Position numbers and translations under genes: made by a program. The notes beneath the pieces are model-generated. The model saw nothing but the letters and a program-made list of their open reading frames with translations. It had not been told where the DNA came from and made no database searches. 64,000 nucleotides of DNA from Roseibium aquae (GTDB lineage: Bacteria; Pseudomonadota; Alphaproteobacteria; Rhizobiales; Stappiaceae). Below are positions 53,393 to 62,465 of the stretch, one piece after another; position 1 is the stretch's first letter; each line of letters opens with the position of its first letter. The stretch lies in the NCBI RefSeq assembly GCF_008711285.1, contig NZ_VXDC01000008.1, forward strand, positions 1 to 64,000. Direction: 5' to 3'.

Positions 53393-54519
53393 GTGCCATA
53401 AAGGCCGCCCCGGCATCCCATGATTTCGGCCACCGCCTCGGACACCAGGATGTTGAGGTTGAGATCCTTCGCCAGTTCCGCGATCCGGGCCGACAAATTG
53501 ACCACCGGGCCTACAACGGTGAAATCGAGGCGCGATTCTCCACCCACATTGCCGAAGAAGACGTTTCCGGCATGGAGCGCAATCCCGACACTCATGTCCG
53601 GCGTGTAGCTGCAGGTGTTGGCGACGTTGATTTCGGCGATCCGATTGTTGGTGTCGCGCGCGGCGGTCAACGCCCGGCGGGCGGCGTCGGCCGCCTCCGC
53701 TTCCGTTTCATAGGGGAAGATGGCCATGACCTCGTCGCCGATAAACTTCAGCACCTCGCCCCCATGCGCCTCGACGGCTTCCGTCATGGCGCCGAAATAC
53801 TTGTTCAAGAACAAGATCAGCTTGTCCGCGGGCAGCGTGTTCGAGAGCTTTGTGAAGCCGCGCAAATCGGCAAAGCTGACCACGGCGGAGATCCACTCGC
53901 CTTCGCCGCGCTTGATGGTGCCGTTCAGAACCCGGCCGCCGGCCCGCTCGCCGACATATGTATCAAGCAGGGTTTGCGCCGTGCGCTGCAGCGTCTTCAA
54001 TTCGCATACCGTGGCCAGCGGCCGGAGGATCGATTCAAAAACCGCTATCTGACTGGCCGAAAAGCCGTCTGCCGCCTTTGTGGCGAATGTCACGGCCTTG
54101 ACCGATCCGTCCGAAAAAGGCAGCGGCAGCGCCGCATAATCGGTGAAGCCTTGTTGCCGCAGATCGTCGATCACGCCAAACTCCGGCTCCTCAGGCACCG
54201 GCGGGATGCGGCAGCGCACGGTACGCCGCTCAGTATGCACGACCTTGAAGGGGCTGTTCTCGTAGCTCTCGTCGACATACTCGCTTTCCAGATACCTGCG
54301 CAGTTCGCGCAGGCCGTCCGAGGTCCACACGGCCGCCTCTGCCCGGACATTGGGATGGAGCAACATGATGGCCGTGGTGGCCCGGTCCACGGGAATGCCG
54401 CCCGCGCGCAGCCTGTGCGCGAGGTCCTCAATCAGGCTCAAGCTGTCGTCATAGGCCAGCGCATCCCCGTAGAGCCACTGGACGATGGCCGCCGAGACAA
54501 GAGGGGCTTCCAATGCCAT
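53275..54519 (-). CDS. Class III adenylate/guanylate cyclase with N-terminal sensor
   Basis: 414 residues from ATG 54519, with AAGGAAG upstream. The first 170 residues are a sensor-like domain and about 200 onward is the cyclase: 'AVVSFADLRGFTKLS' (the first metal Asp), 'KFIGDEVMAIFPYETEAEAA' (the second Asp), and 'MSVGIALHAGNVFFGNVGGE' near the transition-state residues. Both metal Asp are present, so it is probably active. The product (cAMP or cGMP) is not clear. It shares its last 118 bases with the convergent DUF599 gene. Confidence 0.9.
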   Translation of the reverse strand: MALEAPLVSAAIVQWLYGDALAYDDSLSLIEDLAHRLRAGGIPVDRATTAIMLLHPNVRAEAAVWTSDGLRELRRYLESEYVDESYENSPFKVVHTERRTVRCRIPPVPEEPEFGVIDDLRQQGFTDYAALPLPFSDGSVKAVTFATKAADGFSASQIAVFESILRPLATVCELKTLQRTAQTLLDTYVGERAGGRVLNGTIKRGEGEWISAVVSFADLRGFTKLSNTLPADKLILFLNKYFGAMTEAVEAHGGEVLKFIGDEVMAIFPYETEAEAADAARRALTAARDTNNRIAEINVANTCSYTPDMSVGIALHAGNVFFGNVGGESRLDFTVVGPVVNLSARIAELAKDLNLNILVSEAVAEIMGCRGGLYGTYEVKGFDEPVSVYAPILPASGGIQFCPETTAARAFDKN

Positions 54520-54617
54520 GAAGTCTTCCTTTTCCGGAGTTGATCCCAAGATAGGGGTAAACTGCCCGGTGTAAAAGGGGCATCCCGCGTGAAAGCCTGC
54601 CGCGCTTCAAATCCGCT

Positions 54618-55418
54618 TCAAGTGTCGGGTCCGGGAAACAGAGCCGAGGACCGGCCCGTAACCCAGTACGCAATCAAGCCGACCCATTCCCGGACCGCGA
54701 TATCGAACCGCCGCAGGCCCTGCGACACCCCGGCAAACCATCGGGTCGCATCTTCCGGACCCCGGGTTCTGAAATCCACCGGATAGGGCGCCACGCCCTG
54801 CCAGCCGGCCGCCCTGAACACCCCCATCGCCCGCGGCATGTGATAGGCCGATGTCACCAGCAGCCAGACCTGATCCGGCCGCGGCTGCAGAAGCTCCTTC
54901 GTCCGCACCGCGTTCTCCCAGGTGTTGCGGGAGCTGTCCTCCATAACGAGACGGTCCGTTGCGATCCCGAAGGACTCAAGCAGCGGCAGCGCCCCCTCCG
55001 CTTCGCTTGTGCCGGAGGCGAGCAAAAGCCCCTCGCCGCCGGAATGCACGATGCGGGCGTCTGGATACTGCCGGGCAAGCCGGGCGGCGACGGCGATACG
55101 TTCACCGGACGTTGTCAAGGCGGTCTGTCCCCTGGTGCTTGTCACGATGGTATCGACCGCCCCGCCCAGGATGATGATCCCGTCAACCTGCTCCGGCACG
55201 GGCACGCCTTGAAAACGTTCCTCTAGCGGAAGGATCGTCAGGTTCGGCAAGGGGCTGAGCCCAAAAGCGAAAAAACCGGCCGCAGCGGCGGCCACAAGGC
55301 CGCGGCCCAGTTTCCGCAAGCGCGAAAACAACAACGCGTAGCCCAGCACCAGAAGCAGGAACAATGCGGTGGACGGTTGAATGACGAAAAAGACGATCTT
55401 TGAAAGCCAAAAAAACAT
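54618..55418 (-). CDS. YdcF family (DUF218) membrane protein
   Basis: 266 residues. Two N-terminal membrane helices ('KIVFFVIQPSTALFLLLVLG', 'LVAAAAAGFFAFGLSPLPNL') precede the DUF218 domain with 'DGIIILGGAVDTIVTSTRGQ', 'IVHSGGEGLLLASGTSEAEG', 'VMEDSSRNTWENAVRTKELL' and 'VTSAYHMPRAMGVFRAAGW'. This ElyC/SanA-like fold is linked to envelope and undecaprenyl-carrier metabolism. Bound ligand not known. Confidence 0.9.
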   Translation of the reverse strand: MFFWLSKIVFFVIQPSTALFLLLVLGYALLFSRLRKLGRGLVAAAAAGFFAFGLSPLPNLTILPLEERFQGVPVPEQVDGIIILGGAVDTIVTSTRGQTALTTSGERIAVAARLARQYPDARIVHSGGEGLLLASGTSEAEGALPLLESFGIATDRLVMEDSSRNTWENAVRTKELLQPRPDQVWLLVTSAYHMPRAMGVFRAAGWQGVAPYPVDFRTRGPEDATRWFAGVSQGLRRFDIAVREWVGLIAYWVTGRSSALFPGPDT

Positions 55419-55612
55419 CCGTGTGCCCTCGGTGACGGACCCATGGCTTCGCCTTCATGGCGGCTGTTGGCCGGATCGGTGTCCATGCCGCGCACTCCAG
55501 CTTCGCCTGACCGGAGCTGGAACAGGGCGTGAAAGAAGCACGGGAAGAAGGGCCGGCAAACACGACACCGGCGGATTGACCGCCGGTATCCGTCAGCCGG
55601 ACCTGCCGAGGG

Positions 55613-56227
55613 TCAGCCCATTTCCGAGACGTTGGACACGACCTTGCCAACCAGGCCGTAGGCGATGCCTTCTTCCGGGCTCATCCAGTAGTCGCGGTCG
55701 GTGTCTTTTTCGATCCGTTCGATCGGCTGGCCGGTCGCGGTGGCGAAAATCTTGTTCAACCGGTCGCGCATCTTGATGATTTCGCGGGCCTGGATCTCGA
55801 TATCCGTGGCCATGCCGCCCGCGCCCCCGGACGGTTGGTGCAGCAGGAAGCGCGTGTTCGGCGTGCAGTACCGGTTTTCCTTGGCGGCCGCGACATAGAT
55901 CAGCGCACCGGCGCTGGCGACCCAGCCCATGCCCAGAATCCGGACTTCGGGAGCGATGAACTTGATCGTGTCGTGGATCATGTCGCCGGATTCCACATGG
56001 CCGCCGGGCGAAGATACGATCACGGTGATGGGATCGTTGGATACCTGCGCCAGCGCCATCAGCCGCGCGCAGACATCGCGGGCCAGTTCCTGATTGATCG
56101 GGCCGGTGATCAGAACCGTGCGGGCCTCGAACAGATGCTTGTCGACCTGGATGGATGACGGCGTCTTGGTCTTTTCATCTTCCTCGTCATCGAGACGGGC
56201 GGGCACCTTTGTCGGATAGTCAGTCAT
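55613..56227 (-). CDS. clpP: Clp protease proteolytic subunit, non-canonical
   Basis: 204 residues from ATG 56227; an ATG six codons earlier is possible. Catalytic residues are present: Ser in '[15 protein letters not shown]', His in '[20 protein letters not shown]' and Asp in '[20 protein letters not shown]'. The Ser loop is GWVASAGA instead of GQAASMGA and the N-terminus is acidic, so this is the divergent alphaproteobacterial ClpP paralog type rather than the main ClpP. It probably forms its own or mixed ring. No Clp ATPase gene is adjacent; clpA is 9 kb away. Confidence 0.88.
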   Translation of the reverse strand: MTDYPTKVPARLDDEEDEKTKTPSSIQVDKHLFEARTVLITGPINQELARDVCARLMALAQVSNDPITVIVSSPGGHVESGDMIHDTIKFIAPEVRILGMGWVASAGALIYVAAAKENRYCTPNTRFLLHQPSGGAGGMATDIEIQAREIIKMRDRLNKIFATATGQPIERIEKDTDRDYWMSPEEGIAYGLVGKVVSNVSEMG

Positions 56228-56387
56228 GCGCTGGAAGAACTCCATTGACGTTTGTATAGCCGGTGGCCCCGGCGAGCGGGAACGCGTGCTCCCTGTGTAG
56301 GCGATGCGGGCGCTGCCCGCAAATGCTGAATTCCGGTAGCCGGAAAACGGTTACCACGGAGCCAACATAAGCCGGTTTGCGGTCTCT

Positions 56388-57245
56388 TCAATCCGTTGCA
56401 TGCGACCGGTCCGCATCGCCGGACCGGGGCCGGCCTGCAAGGAAATGCCAGGCCAGCATCAAGATGAACGGCAAGGACGGCCAAAAGAACCAGATCGTGG
56501 ACAAACCGGAGGTGACAAGGTTCAAAAAGAAAAAGAAACCGATCATGAACAGGCTTGTCCGGACCCGCTTGGGCTGGCGCTGCAGCCACGCCCGCATCTG
56601 GGTGTAGCCATTGACGAGACGCTGCCCCTGAGCGTCATCGGACGCGGCGCCGCCCTGCGGGTTGACGCCCGGGTGATCGCTTTGCGAAGCTGATCGGCTG
56701 GGGCCATAGTCGGGCGCGTTCCTGCCGCCGAGCCGCACACCATAGGTTTCCACCGGCTCCGAGACATTTTTGACTTTCCTGGGGCCGAGCGGATCGAAGC
56801 CCAGCGCGAGGCGGTGGCGCACCTGCTCATAGACAGCCTGGGAAAGCATGATCCCGCCAACCGGTGCAAGTTCCTGCAAACGCGCGGCGACATTGACGCC
56901 ATCGCCGTAGATGTCGTCGCCTTCCACCATGAGATCGCCGAGATTGATCCCGATCCGGAACTCCATCCGCTCCGCCTCCGGCAGGTCGGCGTTCCGGCTC
57001 GCCAGATCGGTCTGGATGTCGACCGCGCATTGCACGGCCTCGATCACCGAGGAAAACTCGATGATGACCGCATCGCCCCAAGTGTTGACGATGCGACCGC
57101 AATGACGCGCGGTCAGCCCGGACATGACCTTCCGATAGGCCCGCAGGCGGTCCAGTGTCCCGTCCTCGTCGCGCTCCATCAACGCCGAGTAGTGCGCCAC
57201 GTCGGCGCACATCACCGCCGCCAGGCGGCGTTTGGCCCGTTGCAT
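56388..57245 (-). CDS. Class III adenylate/guanylate cyclase with C-terminal membrane helices
   Basis: 285 residues from ATG 57245, behind GGAAAGG. The cyclase domain is N-terminal: 'RLAAVMCADVAHYSALMERD' and 'RIVNTWGDAVIIEFSSVIEA' give the two metal Asp, and 'FRIGINLGDLMVEGDDIYGD' and 'VNVAARLQELAPVGGIMLSQ' the rest. A flexible linker leads to a C-terminal pair of membrane helices (about 225-265, 'SLFMIGFFFFLNLVTSGLST'). A second cyclase of this window, different in layout from the one at 53275. Confidence 0.9.
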   Translation of the reverse strand: MQRAKRRLAAVMCADVAHYSALMERDEDGTLDRLRAYRKVMSGLTARHCGRIVNTWGDAVIIEFSSVIEAVQCAVDIQTDLASRNADLPEAERMEFRIGINLGDLMVEGDDIYGDGVNVAARLQELAPVGGIMLSQAVYEQVRHRLALGFDPLGPRKVKNVSEPVETYGVRLGGRNAPDYGPSRSASQSDHPGVNPQGGAASDDAQGQRLVNGYTQMRAWLQRQPKRVRTSLFMIGFFFFLNLVTSGLSTIWFFWPSLPFILMLAWHFLAGRPRSGDADRSHATD

Positions 57246-57349
57246 CCGTGCCCCCTTTCCGGTTGTCCATTCAATGGGGACCTTCCGGCCCGATTGCAAC
57301 CGGCGAGGGGCGTCTCCATGCAGATACACAGAAAGATAAGTGTTACCGC

Positions 57350-57790
57350 TTAGGCAATATCAACCGAACCCAGCGAAAGCTGCAGGAGGACCTCCATCGC
57401 CCGGTCCGCATCCTCTGCCGGAACAAAGACATGGTCATGAAAATAGGCCGCGACGACATTCGCCGGAATGCCGGCATCGGCAAGAGCGCGGGACACCGCG
57501 GCGGTCAGTCCCACAGCCTCGAGCGACGAATGAACCGTCAAGGTGATCCGGCGGAAGGTTCGCGACACATCGAGACCAAGGTCCGGGGACCGGTCGGCCG
57601 CCAGCTTCAGGGCCACGTCCAGGGGCAGGATCGCCGTCACCCCTTCCGCTTCCAGGAACAGGCCGAGCGGACCATGAACCGCCACATCGGTCAGGGCGTT
57701 CTCCGGAAAGGTGCCGAACACATAGTCTTTAGGGTCCAGCACCGGACGCATGCCGGAGACCAATTTTGCCAGATCCGTTTCACCGCGCAT
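57350..57790 (-). CDS. ACT-domain protein (CASTOR-like, DUF2241)
   Basis: 146 residues from ATG 57790. 'MRPVLDPKDYVFGTFPENAL' and 'LFLEAEGVTAILPLDVALKL' form the first half, and 'ITLTVHSSLEAVGLTAAVSR', 'ALADAGIPANVVAAYFHDHV' and 'FVPAEDADRAMEVLLQL' are a clear ACT-type ferredoxin-like fold. It may bind an amino acid. It is downstream of the ivd unit but 100 bases apart. Confidence 0.87.
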   Translation of the reverse strand: MRGETDLAKLVSGMRPVLDPKDYVFGTFPENALTDVAVHGPLGLFLEAEGVTAILPLDVALKLAADRSPDLGLDVSRTFRRITLTVHSSLEAVGLTAAVSRALADAGIPANVVAAYFHDHVFVPAEDADRAMEVLLQLSLGSVDIA

Positions 57791-57887
57791 TGAACGCCTC
57801 CGCACCAGGTGCCAACGCTGTTATTCGGGCAGCACCCGGTGCGGCCCTGCACACCGGGCAAAGCTTGCAGCGCCCTTAGCGTGCCCG

Positions 57888-59060
57888 TCAGGCCGTCTTG
57901 TTGAACAGCTCCCGGCCGATCAGCATCCGGCGGATTTCCGAGGTACCGGCACCGATTTCATAGAGCTTGGCGTCGCGCAGAAGCCGTCCGGTCGGATACT
58001 CGTTGATATAGCCGTTTCCACCCAGCAGCTGGATCGCATCGAGCGCCAGTTTGGTAGCGTTTTCAGCTGCGTAGAGGATTGCGCCAGCGGCGTCTTCGCG
58101 GGTCGTCTCGCCCCGGTCGCAGGCCTGGGCAACGGCATAGACATAAGACTTGGTGGCATTCATCGTGACATACATATCCGCGATCTTGCCCTGCACGAGC
58201 TGGAAGGTGCCGATCGGCTGTCCGAACTGTTCGCGCTCGTGAACATAGGGGATCACCACATCCATCGCCGCCTGCATGATACCGACGGCACCGGCCGCCA
58301 GAACCGCACGCTCATAATCGAGGCCGGACATCAACACGTTCACGCCCTTGCCGACCCCGCCCAGCACATTTTCTTCCGGCACCTCGCAATCCTGGAACAC
58401 CAGCTCGCCGGTTTCCGACCCGCGCATGCCCAGCTTGTCGAGTTTCTGCGCGACGGAGAAACCGGGAAAACCCTTTTCGACCAGAAACGCGGTAATGCCT
58501 CTCGCTCCGGCCTCCGGATCGGTCTTGGCATAGATGATCAAAGTGTCGGCGGACGGCCCGTTTGTGATCCACATTTTCGAGCCGTTGAGCACATAGCGGT
58601 CACCCTTTTTCTCCGCCTTGAGCTTCATCGACACGACGTCGGATCCCGCACCCGGCTCCGACATGGCCAAAGCGCCCAGATGCTCTCCGGTGATCAGTTT
58701 CTCCAGATAACGCTTCTTCTGGTCCTCGTTGCCCCAGCGGCGGAGCTGGTTGACGCACAGGTTGGAATGCGCGCCGTAGCTCAGGCCGATCGAGGCCGAC
58801 GCCCGGCTCACCTCCTCCATGGCGATGCAATGCTCCAGATAGCCCAGACCCGAGCCACCCCACTCCTCTTCCACCGTGATGCCGTGGAGCCCCAGTTCGC
58901 CCATTTCAGGCCACAGCTCGCGCGGGAACCAGTCGTCCCGGTCGATCTTGTGCGCCAGCGGCGCGATGCGGTCCTGGGAATAGGCGCGCACGCTGTCGCG
59001 CAGCATGTCGGCGGTTTCGCCCAGGTTGAAGTTGAAGCTTGGAAAGTCGTTGCGGATCAT
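57888..59060 (-). CDS. ivd: Isovaleryl-CoA dehydrogenase
   Basis: 390 residues, GGAGGAAC before the start. It oxidises isovaleryl-CoA to 3-methylcrotonyl-CoA in leucine degradation, with FAD and electron transfer flavoprotein. '[20 protein letters not shown]' and '[20 protein letters not shown]' are acyl-CoA dehydrogenase signatures; '[20 protein letters not shown]' carries the catalytic Glu at the position used by isovaleryl-CoA dehydrogenases, and '[20 protein letters not shown]' the C-terminal motif. The last gene of the MerR-thioesterase-GNAT-ivd group. Confidence 0.95.
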   Translation of the reverse strand: MIRNDFPSFNFNLGETADMLRDSVRAYSQDRIAPLAHKIDRDDWFPRELWPEMGELGLHGITVEEEWGGSGLGYLEHCIAMEEVSRASASIGLSYGAHSNLCVNQLRRWGNEDQKKRYLEKLITGEHLGALAMSEPGAGSDVVSMKLKAEKKGDRYVLNGSKMWITNGPSADTLIIYAKTDPEAGARGITAFLVEKGFPGFSVAQKLDKLGMRGSETGELVFQDCEVPEENVLGGVGKGVNVLMSGLDYERAVLAAGAVGIMQAAMDVVIPYVHEREQFGQPIGTFQLVQGKIADMYVTMNATKSYVYAVAQACDRGETTREDAAGAILYAAENATKLALDAIQLLGGNGYINEYPTGRLLRDAKLYEIGAGTSEIRRMLIGRELFNKTA

Positions 59061-59085
59061 TTTTGTTCCTCCTCGAACGCGGGCT

Positions 59086-59532
59086 TCAAACCCGCTGGTA
59101 TCTGATCATGTCTGTAAGCACGCCCACCCGGTCATAGAGTTTGCGGGCCCGGGCGTTGTGGGTCTCGGTCAACCAATAGACCTTGCCGCTGGCTTCAGGC
59201 TCATCATCGGCCGCCCGGTAGACGGCTTCGATCAACTGGTGCGCAGCGCCGCTGCCGCGCGCATCCGGGGCGACATAGAGGTCTTCCAGGTAGCAGTTGA
59301 GCGCCGTGTCGAAGGTCACCGGCTGGAACACGTAATGGGCAAACCCGATCAACTCATCGCCGCGCACGGCGACCAGACCTTCATGGCCTCCCTGCCCCAC
59401 CAGGCGCCGGAAAAGGTCTCCGGTCGTCTCCCCGGAAAGGTCTGCCTTGTAAAAGACCAGATAATCCTGCCAAAGACGGTTCCAACCGGCTCTGTCAGCA
59501 GGCTCTATCCGGCGGATGATAAAATCGGGCAT
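59086..59532 (-). CDS. GNAT family N-acetyltransferase
   Basis: 148 residues. '[20 protein letters not shown]' is motif A (R-G-S-G-A-A), followed by '[20 protein letters not shown]' and '[20 protein letters not shown]' (motif B). It belongs to the diamine/GCN5-related small acetyltransferases. It lies 25 bases before ivd, so it is co-transcribed with it. Substrate unknown. Confidence 0.87.
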   Translation of the reverse strand: MPDFIIRRIEPADRAGWNRLWQDYLVFYKADLSGETTGDLFRRLVGQGGHEGLVAVRGDELIGFAHYVFQPVTFDTALNCYLEDLYVAPDARGSGAAHQLIEAVYRAADDEPEASGKVYWLTETHNARARKLYDRVGVLTDMIRYQRV

Positions 59533-59601
59533 GTCTCGTACTTAACCTTCAAATCATTTGAGCTTCATACGAACGTGGGTTCGGCGTGACCTGTTCCCGG
59601 G

Positions 59602-60051
59602 TCAATCCGTCACCCCGTCAACGCCCATCAGCGTGAACAGGCCGGTTGCGACATGCACCTCGTCCCCTCCCCCGCCAACCCCGAAGACGTCAGCCTTTGC
59701 GATGGTCAGCGTGCGGCCAGGCTTCACGACCCGGCCACGGGCAACGAGCGTGTCCTGACGTGCGGGATTGAGCAGGTTGAGCTTGAACTCGGTGGTCAAG
59801 ATGCCGTTGCCCGGCGCAAACAGGGACAGTCCGGCGTACCCCGCCGCGGAATCCGCGATCGACGCCGTAACACCGCCATGGAAGAACCCGTGCTGCTGGG
59901 TCACCTCAGGCACCAGGGAAAGTGAGATATCGGCAGCCCCCGGCGCAATATGCGTGAGATGCGCACCAAGATGCTTCATGAAGGCTTGAGCGGCAAAACT
60001 CCGGCGCAACCGGTTTTCCCAATCCGGATCTTTGGGTGTGAAGCCGCTCAT
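59602..60051 (-). CDS. PaaI family thioesterase
   Basis: 149 residues. Hotdog fold with 'QQHGFFHGGVTASIADSAAG' (HGG plus the Asp/Ser catalytic helix), 'TTEFKLNLLNPARQDTLVAR' and 'PGRTLTIAKADVFGVGGGGD'. It hydrolyses acyl-CoA, plausibly a branched-chain or aromatic intermediate. Coupled to the MerR gene by ATGA (60048-60051). Confidence 0.9.
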   Translation of the reverse strand: MSGFTPKDPDWENRLRRSFAAQAFMKHLGAHLTHIAPGAADISLSLVPEVTQQHGFFHGGVTASIADSAAGYAGLSLFAPGNGILTTEFKLNLLNPARQDTLVARGRVVKPGRTLTIAKADVFGVGGGGDEVHVATGLFTLMGVDGVTD

Positions 60052-60455
60052 TGGTCAGCCCCCCCGGCATCCGGCACATACCCGATTTCTGCCATCCGGG
60101 CCCTGGCCCCCGCCTCCACCTGATCGAGTTCGGCAAGACTGACTTCGATATCGTTCCGTTTTTCCAGAAGCTCGGCCCGCCGGGCGGTTATCTTCTCCAT
60201 CAGCAACTTGAGCTGGCCCGCCTCGCCTGGCGCCTTGCCGTACATCTCGATGATTTCCCGGATCTCGGCCAGCGAGAACCCCAGACGCTTTCCCCTGAGG
60301 ATCAGCTTGATCCGGGTGCGGTCCGCCGGATTGTAAAGCCGCTGGCGTCCCCGCCGCTGCGGCGTCACGAGCCCCTGCGCTTCATAAAAGCGCAGCGTCC
60401 GGGTGGTGATGTCGAACTCCTGCGTGAGCTGGGTGATGGTGTAAAGCCGCTGCAT
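60048..60455 (-). CDS. MerR family regulator, LiuR-like
   Basis: 135 residues. 'LYTITQLTQEFDITTRTLRF' and 'YEAQGLVTPQRRGRQRLYNP' are the MerR helix-turn-helix and wing, with 'FSLAEIREIIEMYGKAPGEA' and a C-terminal coiled coil. No cysteine ligand cluster, so not a metal sensor. In proteobacteria MerR regulators of this kind (LiuR) control isovaleryl-CoA and leucine degradation genes. Here the next genes are a thioesterase, a GNAT and ivd, with a LiuR-like site just upstream of this gene. Confidence 0.9.
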   Translation of the reverse strand: MQRLYTITQLTQEFDITTRTLRFYEAQGLVTPQRRGRQRLYNPADRTRIKLILRGKRLGFSLAEIREIIEMYGKAPGEAGQLKLLMEKITARRAELLEKRNDIEVSLAELDQVEAGARARMAEIGYVPDAGGADQ

Positions 60456-60490
60456 GCCGTCTCCGTCGTCGGCTGGAGCTTTTCATTTAT

Positions 60491-60506
60491 TTTACGTTTA
60501 AGTCAA
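60491..60506 (-). promoter_or_regulatory. LiuR-type operator upstream of the MerR gene
   Basis: On the minus strand TTGACTTAAACGTAAA lies 36-51 bases upstream of the MerR ATG. It is a near palindrome that differs at one base from the symmetric TTGACGTAAACGTAAA pattern recalled for LiuR-type regulators. Direct binding is not shown; the fit of regulator, site and target gene ivd supports it. Confidence 0.6.
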
Positions 60507-60549
60507 TAGGAAGGATTTTAAATTTTATAATCAGTAAGATAAATCGTTT

Positions 60550-61260
60550 TTACTTCACCAGATCCGCAAGACGCCTGTCCTTTTGCAGCACATTCAGATC
60601 CACCTCGCCCCGAATCCCTTTGACCGCGCCCCGCGCATGATACTGCCAGTACAGCCAATCGGCACCATAAGCGGGCGAATGCCAAAGCGAGCGAACCCAG
60701 ATCGGGCGGTTCAAACCCTGTCCCGCCAGATAGGCCCGGTAAAAGTCGTCCGGCGCATACAGGACCACCTGGCGTCCGGTAGTCTGTTCCACGGCCGCAA
60801 CAAAAGCCGAGATTTCCGCCAGCACCTCCGCTCTTTCCGGCCGCCGGGGGCAATTGCCCTCAAACTCCAGATCCAGCACCGGCGGCAACATCGCATCCTC
60901 CCGCGGCAACACCGCAAGGAAATTGCGCGCCTGGTCCACTCCGCGCTTGCACAGGCTGAAGAAGTGATAGGCCCCGCGGGCAAGTCCCTCGGCGCCGGCA
61001 TTTTGCCAATTCGCCGCGAAGGCCCGGTCCTGAAAATCCCCGCCCTCGCTCGCCTTCATATAGACGAAGCCCACATCGTCCGCCGCGACGGCCTTCCAGT
61101 CAATCTCGCCCTGATGGTGGGAGATGTCGATGCCGCGCGTGGGAAAATCGTCCCGGTCCGGTTCCCAAGTCATGAAGAAATAGGCCGCCCCAACAATCAC
61201 AATGACAGACCCGACAGCACAATAAAAAACCAGCCGCAAAAGGCTCTGCAAAAGCCCCAT
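60550..61260 (-). CDS. GH25 family muramidase (lysozyme), membrane-anchored
   Basis: 236 residues from ATG 61260, preferred over 61281 because AAGGGACG lies just upstream. One N-terminal membrane segment (about 8-30, 'LRLVFYCAVGSVIVIVGAAY') anchors the catalytic domain facing the periplasm. GH25 motifs: 'RGIDISHHQGEIDWKAVAAD' (first acid), 'MKASEGGDFQDRAF', 'YHFFSLCKRGVDQARNFL', 'PPVLDLEFEGNC' (DxE catalytic acids) and 'WVRSLWHSPAYGADWLYWQY'. It cleaves peptidoglycan glycan strands. It follows the MerR operator in the other direction. Confidence 0.92.
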   Translation of the reverse strand: MGLLQSLLRLVFYCAVGSVIVIVGAAYFFMTWEPDRDDFPTRGIDISHHQGEIDWKAVAADDVGFVYMKASEGGDFQDRAFAANWQNAGAEGLARGAYHFFSLCKRGVDQARNFLAVLPREDAMLPPVLDLEFEGNCPRRPERAEVLAEISAFVAAVEQTTGRQVVLYAPDDFYRAYLAGQGLNRPIWVRSLWHSPAYGADWLYWQYHARGAVKGIRGEVDLNVLQKDRRLADLVK

Positions 61261-61318
61261 CCGCGTTTCGTCCCTTGCCAATCACCCGCAACCCCACGTT
61301 ACCCCGAAAATCTTGCGC

Positions 61319-61738
61319 TTAGGTGAAGTTGGGCCAAAGCGGAGGCGCGGCCAGTTCCAGCACGTTTCCGTCCGGATCACGGAAGTATAGGCTGGTTCCG
61401 CCCGCCGGCCAGGCCACCTCGGAGATGATCTCGACCTGCCGGTCCTGAAGGTACCGCCGCCAGGCGCCGATCTGATCGGCCGCGATCCGGAAGGCGAAAT
61501 GGCCGTGACCTTCGGTATCGTGCCCGGGAACGGTCCCGCCCGGTGTCTCGACATCCTCGCCCGTATGGCCCCGGTGAAACACCAGCAACGCCTGGGCCGG
61601 CCCCGCGTCATAGGCAAACAGGCGCGTGCCCTTGACCATGCGCTTGAGCCCCAGAATATCCTGGTAGAAGGCATGGGCGGCGTCCATATCGTCGACATAA
61701 ACCGCCGTTTCCAGGAGTCCGTCCAACGGTGGGCGCAT
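61319..61738 (-). CDS. VOC family protein (glyoxalase/dioxygenase fold)
   Basis: 139 residues from ATG 61738. 'LETAVYVDDMDAAHAFYQDI' begins the first beta-alpha-beta-beta-beta unit, and 'GHFAFRIAADQIGAWRRYLQ' with 'TSLYFRDPDGNVLELAAPP' the second. The metal ligands of glyoxalase-type enzymes (His, Glu) are conserved in these positions. Substrate unknown; possibly detoxification or fosfomycin-type. Confidence 0.9.
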   Translation of the reverse strand: MRPPLDGLLETAVYVDDMDAAHAFYQDILGLKRMVKGTRLFAYDAGPAQALLVFHRGHTGEDVETPGGTVPGHDTEGHGHFAFRIAADQIGAWRRYLQDRQVEIISEVAWPAGGTSLYFRDPDGNVLELAAPPLWPNFT

Positions 61739-61921
61739 CGTTTTTCCCCCAAAAAGAGCCAGAAAAAAGAACCGGAGCGAAAGACCCAAGTGTCTTCGGC
61801 TCACGCTGTTCCGTCTACCCCCCTTATGCCGGCGGAACCGGTGGCCGAACACGCCGAGTGTCAGACCGGTCAGCCGCCTCCAAGCACGGCCGACCGGGTC
61901 ATGCCGATGCGGAGGCCTCGA

Positions 61922-62347
61922 TCAGACGACCGTCAACGTCACGTCGATGTTTCCGCGCGTGGCGTTTGAATAGGGGCAGACCTCATGGGCCTTTGCGGCA
62001 AGGTTTTCGGCCGCCGCCTTGTCCATGCCGGGAAGCGAGACCTCAAGCGCCACCTCAAGACCGAAGCCGCCCTCCGACCGGGGACCGATGCCGACGGTGG
62101 CCGTGACCGACGCATCGGCCGGAACGGATATTTTCTCCGCGCCGCCAACGAACTTCATCGCACCGATGAAGCAAGCCGCATAGCCGGCGGCAAACAGCTC
62201 CTCCGGGTTGTTTCCGGCTCCGCCGGCACCGCCCAGTTCCTTTGGTGTCGCTAGGGAAACCTTGAAAGAACCGCTGAGGGTTTCGGCGGCGCCGTCCCGG
62301 CCACCGGTCGCCTTCGCGCTTGTGGAATAAAGGACATCAACAGTCAT
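61922..62347 (-). CDS. ohr: Organic hydroperoxide resistance protein Ohr
   Basis: 141 residues from ATG 62347, AAGGAAA upstream. Catalytic cysteines C59 in 'FAAGYAACFIGAMKFVGGAE' and C124 in 'AHEVCPYSNATRGNIDVTL' are the OsmC/Ohr pair. Ohr is a lipoyl-dependent peroxidase reducing organic hydroperoxides. The promoter region contains OhrR-like palindromes, and the ohrR gene lies divergently upstream. Confidence 0.95.
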   Translation of the reverse strand: MTVDVLYSTSAKATGGRDGAAETLSGSFKVSLATPKELGGAGGAGNNPEELFAAGYAACFIGAMKFVGGAEKISVPADASVTATVGIGPRSEGGFGLEVALEVSLPGMDKAAAENLAAKAHEVCPYSNATRGNIDVTLTVV

Positions 62348-62368
62348 GGGTGTTTCCTTTGGTAAACA

Positions 62369-62395
62369 ATATCGTTCACGATATAATCGCACGAT
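62369..62395. promoter_or_regulatory. Candidate OhrR operator(s) in front of ohr
   Basis: ATATCGT (62369-62375), TC, ACGATAT (62378-62384) is a perfect 7-bp palindrome. A second, weaker one, ATCG-CA-CGAT (62386-62395), follows 14 bases later centre to centre. The AT-rich palindromes lie 22-48 bases before the ohr start, the usual place for OhrR, the MarR-type repressor encoded next to it. Confidence 0.6.
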
Positions 62396-62465
62396 ATGTA
62401 ATAGGTGTGCGGATTGCGCAGGTCAAGCTCTTGGCAGACGGTCGCGCGCGATTTAATGAGGTCCA

